Assembly: GCF_021155775.2 (NCBI RefSeq)
Contig: NC_060238.1
Location: 14,784,042-14,848,041, forward strand
Direction of reading: 5' to 3'
Source of the DNA: Neodiprion pinetum
Taxonomy: Eukaryota > Arthropoda > Insecta > Hymenoptera > Diprionidae
DNA: 64,000 nt
A program made the translations under genes and the position numbers. Numbering within the stretch: the stretch's first letter is position 1; each line of letters opens with the position of its first letter. The notes below the pieces were generated by a model. It was not told the DNA's origin, searched no databases, and worked only from the letters and a program-made list of their open reading frames with translations. Positions 56,421 through 64,000 of this stretch are shown piece by piece.

Positions 56421-56518
56421 AGCAAAATTTCTGGAAATGAAAAAATGTTCACTAAAAAATAAAATGAGCATTATTCGCATCGAAAAATTATAGATTATCA
56501 TTATTTCTATTATTAAGA

Positions 56519-56834
56519 TCATCATTATTTGAAGGCCTTTGATCACGGCACAGCCAAAATATCAGTCCACTTGTGAAATCCTAGGACACAGCCGCCCCTG
56601 AAGCTCCCCGCCAGGACGTCGTATGCGCACCTCAATCATGCGAACTCTAAATCCAGGGGTAATTACCACCCGAGCATGGACAGCTCCTGCGAAGACCTCG
56701 GAAAAGGCGAGGATCGCGGTCCTCCTAGACTGCGGCAGAGAGGGGCTGCAGGCGGCCTCGACGTCGATAGTGCCGAACCCTGGTAGCAGGGGGCACCTCC
56801 ACCATCGCCTGCCGAGATCAAAGGCCTTCAAATA

Positions 56835-56841
<7 letters not shown>
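56519..56841. repeat. 26-bp perfect inverted repeats around a GC-rich segment
   Basis: 56519-56544 and 56816-56841 are exact reverse complements (core GAAGGCCTTTGATC / GATCAAAGGCCTTC), including the adjoining microsatellite ATCATTATTT. The 271 bases between are GC-rich, with open frames in both directions (e.g. ARIAVLLDCGREGLQAAST on plus) but no motif I recognise. It may be a piece of another TAA-targeted retroelement or a small foldback element. Confidence 0.65.
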
Positions 56842-60179
<3,338 letters not shown>

Positions 60180-60214
60180 TACCGCAGGTGGCGGGGGGGT
60201 TAAATCCCTCGTTC

Positions 60215-60433
60215 GGGACGTGACGACCCCGCGTACATCGAGTAAGTCAAGGGGGACTGAAGTTGGCACAGGCCCAATGGATGGCCCCCGAGGCGGCCTC
60301 AGGAGGCGGATTGGGCGTAAAAACCTGGTCCGCTCGGGAAGTGACGACCCCGGGGTTTTCTAGTAAGTCGGAGGGGACGGAAGTCGGCACAAGCCCGACG
60401 GAAGGCCCCCGAGGCGACCTCAGGGGCCGTGCT
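60215..60433 (+). promoter_or_regulatory. 5' UTR with a 121-bp tandem repeat, probable internal promoter
   Basis: Units start at 60215 (GGGACGTGACGACCCCG) and 60336 (GGGAAGTGACGACCCCG) and share AGTAAGTC, GGCACA-GCCC and CCCGAGGCG-CCTCAGG. Non-LTR elements need an internal promoter downstream of their 5' end; tandem 5' repeats are known in some lineages (e.g. L1). Promoter role is inference. Confidence 0.65.
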
Positions 60434-61978
60434 ATGTTCCGGCGCGGTACGGGGAGTCGCGCCCCCGAGAGACCCGTAGCACGTAGGAACTTTATGGAGA
60501 TGCACAAGAATAACAACGACATACCTCAGGTGGTAGCCCCAGCACAGGGGAAATCCACCCTGAGTTCCGATCGGGTGAAAGCCCCGGTGGCTCATGGCAG
60601 CGGCATGGATTCTGAGGGCCGCAAATTGTGCAAAGACCAGGTGACAAAGACGGCAACAAAGACAGCGGACACGAAAACTGGAACAGCGGACAGGACGACA
60701 CTGGGACTCCAGCGACGAGACAGGACGGACAGCGTGTCGAGCACGGGCAGCGGAGCGAGTTGCGCTTCCGCTGTATCCACGATCGGCACAAAGACACGAA
60801 TCACGGACGATATGGACCTGACGGACGTATTGTTACTGATTCACAGTACGGCGACAAGGATGGCCGAGGCAGCGGCCATCCAAAAAAACATGAGTATGTC
60901 CGTTAAACTGGGCATCAAGACTATTCTCGAGGCTGCCGATGTTGCGCTTAACAGGCGCGCTAAAGCAGCCCCGGAGGACCACAAGACGGACAACGAGACG
61001 ACGGAGACGGACGTTGAGACTGAACAACGGACACAAAACACTCCGCGGACGAAACGGAAACGGGAGGCGACTGGAACCACTCCGGAAACCTCTCAGAAGA
61101 GGGCAACGGTTGCGGAACCGGTCGCTGACTGGCAGACAGTGACAAGGACAAGAAAGGAAAAGAAGAAACGGAAGACGCGGACGGAAGGGACGAACGCGAC
61201 GACGGACACGACGGCCGGGGCTGAGGGGCGCAGAGCGGCTCCCAAACACTGGGGGACGGCGGTGCTCGTCAAACCCGGGAACGACACGACGTACTCCGAC
61301 ATTGTGAGGAAGATACGGACCACGGTCGACCCTGCGAAGAGTCACGTTAAAGTGACGACTCTCAGGAAGACGAAGAATGGTCTGTGTCTTCTGAAGATAA
61401 AGACAGACGCCAACGGACGAGACGACTTCCGACGCGTCCTGCAGGACGCGGTCGGCGACGCAGGTAACGTCAGGACCGGGACCTCCAGGGTTCAACTGGA
61501 GATCATGGATTTGGACTGTGTCACGACTAGAAACGACGTAATACAGGCACTGCGACGGGAGACGGGACGAGACGCGGACTTTGGGGTCCATATCTTCGGT
61601 CCGAACCGGGCCGAGCAGTTTATGGCCGTATGCGACCTAGAGTCGCAGGAAGCCAGAGCGCTGCTCGGCCGGGGACGGATCGGGATTGGATGGGTAGCTT
61701 GCCGCGTCCGACCACGACTGACGGTGACGAAATGCCATAAGTGCCTGGGATACGGGCACACGAAGACGAAATGTACAAATACAGACCGGACGAAGTGTTG
61801 CAGGAAATGTGGCGAGACAGGACATTACGCCACGGACTGTAAGAACAGACCGGCCTGCCCACTGTGCGCCGAGGCGGGACACGGCGATGCGGCGCATCTC
61901 GCGGGCTCCGGGAGATGCGCGGTGTACCGGGTTGCGCTGGAGGAGTGCAAGAAGCAGGCCGGAAGACGGACAGGATAG
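60434..61978 (+). CDS. ORF1 (Gag-like RNA-binding protein) of copy 3
   Basis: 514 codons from the ATG at 60434 (MFRRGTGSRAPERPVARRNF). The same frame is open upstream to 60263 through the 5' UTR, so an N-terminally extended product is possible but copy 1 gives no support for or against it. Three zinc knuckles as in copy 1 (CHKCLGYGHTKTKC, CCRKCGETGHYATDC, CPLCAEAGHG). Only scattered replacements against copy 1 (e.g. VLKN/IQKN, ETFQK/ETSQK). Confidence 0.9.
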   Translation: MFRRGTGSRAPERPVARRNFMEMHKNNNDIPQVVAPAQGKSTLSSDRVKAPVAHGSGMDSEGRKLCKDQVTKTATKTADTKTGTADRTTLGLQRRDRTDSVSSTGSGASCASAVSTIGTKTRITDDMDLTDVLLLIHSTATRMAEAAAIQKNMSMSVKLGIKTILEAADVALNRRAKAAPEDHKTDNETTETDVETEQRTQNTPRTKRKREATGTTPETSQKRATVAEPVADWQTVTRTRKEKKKRKTRTEGTNATTDTTAGAEGRRAAPKHWGTAVLVKPGNDTTYSDIVRKIRTTVDPAKSHVKVTTLRKTKNGLCLLKIKTDANGRDDFRRVLQDAVGDAGNVRTGTSRVQLEIMDLDCVTTRNDVIQALRRETGRDADFGVHIFGPNRAEQFMAVCDLESQEARALLGRGRIGIGWVACRVRPRLTVTKCHKCLGYGHTKTKCTNTDRTKCCRKCGETGHYATDCKNRPACPLCAEAGHGDAAHLAGSGRCAVYRVALEECKKQAGRRTG

Positions 61979-64000
61979 TTCAGGGCAACCTGAACCGCAG
62001 TAGGACAGCAGACATGCTACTACCACAGATAGCAGACGAACAAGACGCCGACATTCTGATCCTGTGTGAGCCGTACAGGGTGCGACAAACGCAGGATTGG
62101 ATTACGAACGAGACCAAGACAGCGGCTATCTGGGTGAGGGGCGCTGCCCGAGCCCGGATAACCGCTCGTGGCGTCGGGGACGACTACGTCTGGGCTAGGG
62201 TGGGCGCTGTCACTTACGTCAGCGTCTACCTGACCCCAAACTGCGCTGCGGCGGAGTTCCGGGCGAAGGTTGCGCTCCTCGAGGACGGACTCAGGGACCT
62301 GCCCGGGGACCTCGTGGTCGCGGGGGACCTCAACGCGAGGGCGGTCGAGTGGGGCATGACGGCAACGAACAGACGCGGACGGCTGCTGCTGGAGATGGCC
62401 GCAAGGCTGGACCTAGTGGTGGCAAATACAGGAGACGTACCAACGTACAGACGGCCGGGATTTGGAGACTCCATCCCGGACGTAACGATGACGACGGACA
62501 GAATTCTGCCACGGATAGGGCGGTGGCGGGTGCTCGGGGGCTACACGGCCAGCGATCATCAGTACATCGCCTTCGAAGTGGCAGGAGAGACAAGGACGAC
62601 ACGGACGAGGACACGGCACCCCCCGCGGTGGAACGTAGACAAACTCGACGTACCGAAGTTCTCGGCGGAGCTGGCGGCAGCGTCGGCCCCAACTACCGAC
62701 GTCCCCCCAGAGCTGACTGGCCGGCAAAGGGCGGAAAGACTAGCGGACGAGACGGCCAAACTGACGACGCGGCTGTGCGACAGCACAATGCCAAAACGAC
62801 GGTACGGACGTAACAGACCACCACAATACTGGTGGACGGACGAGATAGCCGAGCTGCGGAAGAGTTGCCTGGCAAAACGACGACGGGTTACGAGGGCTGG
62901 AGGGAGACCCGAAAGGGAAACCCTTCAGGCCGAGTACAAGACTGAACGGAAACGACTGACGTACGCCATCAGAGACAGCAAGACGCGATGCTGGAAGAAG
63001 CTCTGCGAGGAGGTGGACCGCGATCCCTGGGGTGCCGGTTACAAGATTGTGACCGGTAGGCTGGGGGCCCGGATCCCGCCAGAACTCAAGGATGCTGAAA
63101 CCGCACGACGGATCGTCGACGGACTGTTCCCGACGCACCCGACGCGTACGGACGCGACAGACGATGACGAGACGGCGGCGCCCCCCGTCTTCACCGCCGA
63201 GGAGCTCGTCGGAGCGACCAAAGCAATGAAGAGGGGTAAGGCGCCAGGACCGGACGGGGTACCGGCGGAGGTTCTTCGGCTGATGGCGAGCCTGAGGCCG
63301 GAGATACTCCTCGACCTCTACAACACGTGCCTTACGACAGGGACATTCAGCGACCGGTGGAAGGTGGCGAGGCTGGTCCTTATCCCAAAGGGTAAGGGTG
63401 ACCCCAGCACGCCGTCGGCCTACCGGCCGCTGAGCTTACTGGACACGACAGGGAAACTGTACGAACAGCTTCTGCGACCACGACTTACGGACGCGATACG
63501 GGACGGCGGAGGCCTCTCTGACCAGCAGTTCGGCTTCCGGAGGGGTCGATCAACAATTGGAGCGATCCAAGAGGTGGTTGACTCCTTCCGGTCGACAGAC
63601 AGACATTGCCACGCTGTGCGACCCGTCGCGCTGCTGGTGACACTGGACGTTAAGAACGCCTTCAACTCGGCCAGGTGGGTGGATATCCTAGGGTCGCTGA
63701 GAGGCGACTTCGGGGTCCCGCCTTACTTGCTCCGAGTTGTTGAAGACTACCTTCGGAACAGACGACTGACGTACGGAACGACCGAAGGACAAGTGACGCG
63801 ACAGATTACCGCGGGGGTCGCTCAAGGTTCCATACTAGGACCCGACTTTTGGAACGGGATATACGACAGCCTGCTCAGACTGGAGCTCCCACTCGGCGTT
63901 CGTCTGGTCGCTTACGCTGACGACGTGGCGGCAGTGATAGTCGAACGAACTCCAGATCTGGTACAATACGCACTGAACCAGACAATGAGACGAGTCGGAC
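61864..64000 (+). CDS. ORF2 (APE endonuclease-reverse transcriptase) of copy 3, incomplete at window end
   Basis: Open to 64000. 61864 is the left limit of the frame; conserved sequence starts near 61969 (DRIVQGNLNRSRTADML), overlapping the ORF1 stop. It shows the endonuclease N-terminal motif (LCEPYRVRQTQDW), VVAGDLNARAVEWG, SDHQYIAFEV, RT motifs GKAPGPDGVPAEVL, GFRRGRSTIGAI, GVAQGSILGP and YADDVAAVI. No damage visible. Overlap with ORF1 in the -1 frame as in copy 1. Confidence 0.92.
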   Translation, partial: MRRGGTRRCGASRGLREMRGVPGCAGGVQEAGRKTDRIVQGNLNRSRTADMLLPQIADEQDADILILCEPYRVRQTQDWITNETKTAAIWVRGAARARITARGVGDDYVWARVGAVTYVSVYLTPNCAAAEFRAKVALLEDGLRDLPGDLVVAGDLNARAVEWGMTATNRRGRLLLEMAARLDLVVANTGDVPTYRRPGFGDSIPDVTMTTDRILPRIGRWRVLGGYTASDHQYIAFEVAGETRTTRTRTRHPPRWNVDKLDVPKFSAELAAASAPTTDVPPELTGRQRAERLADETAKLTTRLCDSTMPKRRYGRNRPPQYWWTDEIAELRKSCLAKRRRVTRAGGRPERETLQAEYKTERKRLTYAIRDSKTRCWKKLCEEVDRDPWGAGYKIVTGRLGARIPPELKDAETARRIVDGLFPTHPTRTDATDDDETAAPPVFTAEELVGATKAMKRGKAPGPDGVPAEVLRLMASLRPEILLDLYNTCLTTGTFSDRWKVARLVLIPKGKGDPSTPSAYRPLSLLDTTGKLYEQLLRPRLTDAIRDGGGLSDQQFGFRRGRSTIGAIQEVVDSFRSTDRHCHAVRPVALLVTLDVKNAFNSARWVDILGSLRGDFGVPPYLLRVVEDYLRNRRLTYGTTEGQVTRQITAGVAQGSILGPDFWNGIYDSLLRLELPLGVRLVAYADDVAAVIVERTPDLVQYALNQTMRRVG

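Larger units (their letters stand above)
46774..56517 (+). mobile_element. Polinton-like virus-derived element, right arm
   Basis: Inverted counterpart of 4813-14309. It starts AGTAGTGTATATATG, then poly-C and CA runs, a spacer, two acidic ORFs not present in the left arm, the leader region, the family-B polymerase and the minisatellite. Homology continues past the minisatellite to the AT-rich end at about 56510 (AAAAAATAAAATG near 4850 reversed). A pogo-type element (52496-54911) interrupts the polymerase. The left arm keeps that empty site. Confidence 0.7.
60180..64000 (+). mobile_element. R1-clade non-LTR retrotransposon, copy 3 (3' end cut by window)
   Basis: Begins ACCGCAGGTGGCGGGGGG directly after the TAA array, with a 254-base 5' UTR, intact ORF1 and open ORF2 to the window end. 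From copy 1 the full element should be close to 5.0 kb. All visible motifs are intact, so this is the best candidate for an active copy. Confidence 0.95.

Noticed and set aside
60833..61591. 252-codon minus-strand ORF in R1-type copy 3
   Set aside because: Antisense to ORF1; the GC-rich, stop-poor opposite strand explains it. The same shadows occur in copy 1.

Overview
The window looks like a repeat-rich block of an insect nuclear genome. The transposon families (R1-clade non-LTR, Polinton-like DNA polymerase B, Ty3/gypsy, PIF/Harbinger, pogo, hAT, mariner, Mutator-like), spliced exon fragments, AT-rich spacers and absence of bacterial-style operons support this. Hymenoptera is my best guess, from the look of the polymerase and PIN-like families, but the sequence does not prove it. 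I found no intact single-copy host gene, rRNA, tRNA or CRISPR array. Almost everything is mobile DNA in layers, so the main content is the order of insertions.

Layout. 1-4790: nearly complete R1-clade non-LTR retrotransposon (copy 1) whose poly(A) abuts a TAA microsatellite. 4813-14309: arm of a Polinton-like virus-derived element with its DNA polymerase on the minus strand, interrupted by an internally deleted gypsy-type LTR element (10152-13861, 299-bp LTRs, ATAT target duplication). 14310-29785: decayed transposons (a MULE-type transposase, a mariner MITE, a chimeric non-LTR element, a second Mutator-like transposase with a YqaJ-type nuclease split by a hAT MITE), two spliced CCDC142-like exons, and the main part of a PIN-like/CXC gene. 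29786-46315: a PIF/Harbinger element inserted in that gene. Inside it sits a 12.6-kb element (33345-45958) with 400-bp terminal inverted repeats, a MULE-type transposase and fragments of cellular genes. 46316-46770: the N-terminal side of the split PIN-like gene. 46774-56517: a second Polinton-like arm in inverted orientation, interrupted by a pogo/Tigger element (52496-54911). 56519-64000: TAA/TGA microsatellites holding a 5'-truncated R1-type copy (copy 2) and an apparently full-length one (copy 3) running off the window.

The most interesting object is the 12.6-kb element. It carries the last two exons of a mitochondrial intermediate peptidase (MIPEP) gene (+) and the last two exons of a cullin-4 (CUL4) gene (-). 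Both have canonical splice sites and face each other tail to tail. A third, unidentified spliced fragment lies near its left end. Introns are kept, so capture was at DNA level, as in plant Pack-MULEs. Second in interest are the two ~9.6-kb inverted polymerase arms, and third an APE-type R1-clade family that sits in (TAA)n arrays at every visible junction.

Several insertions are dated relative to each other by empty sites inside the window. The gypsy insertion in the left arm is empty in the right arm, the pogo insertion in the right arm is empty in the left arm, and the PIN-like reading frame is continuous across the Harbinger insertion once one target triplet is removed.
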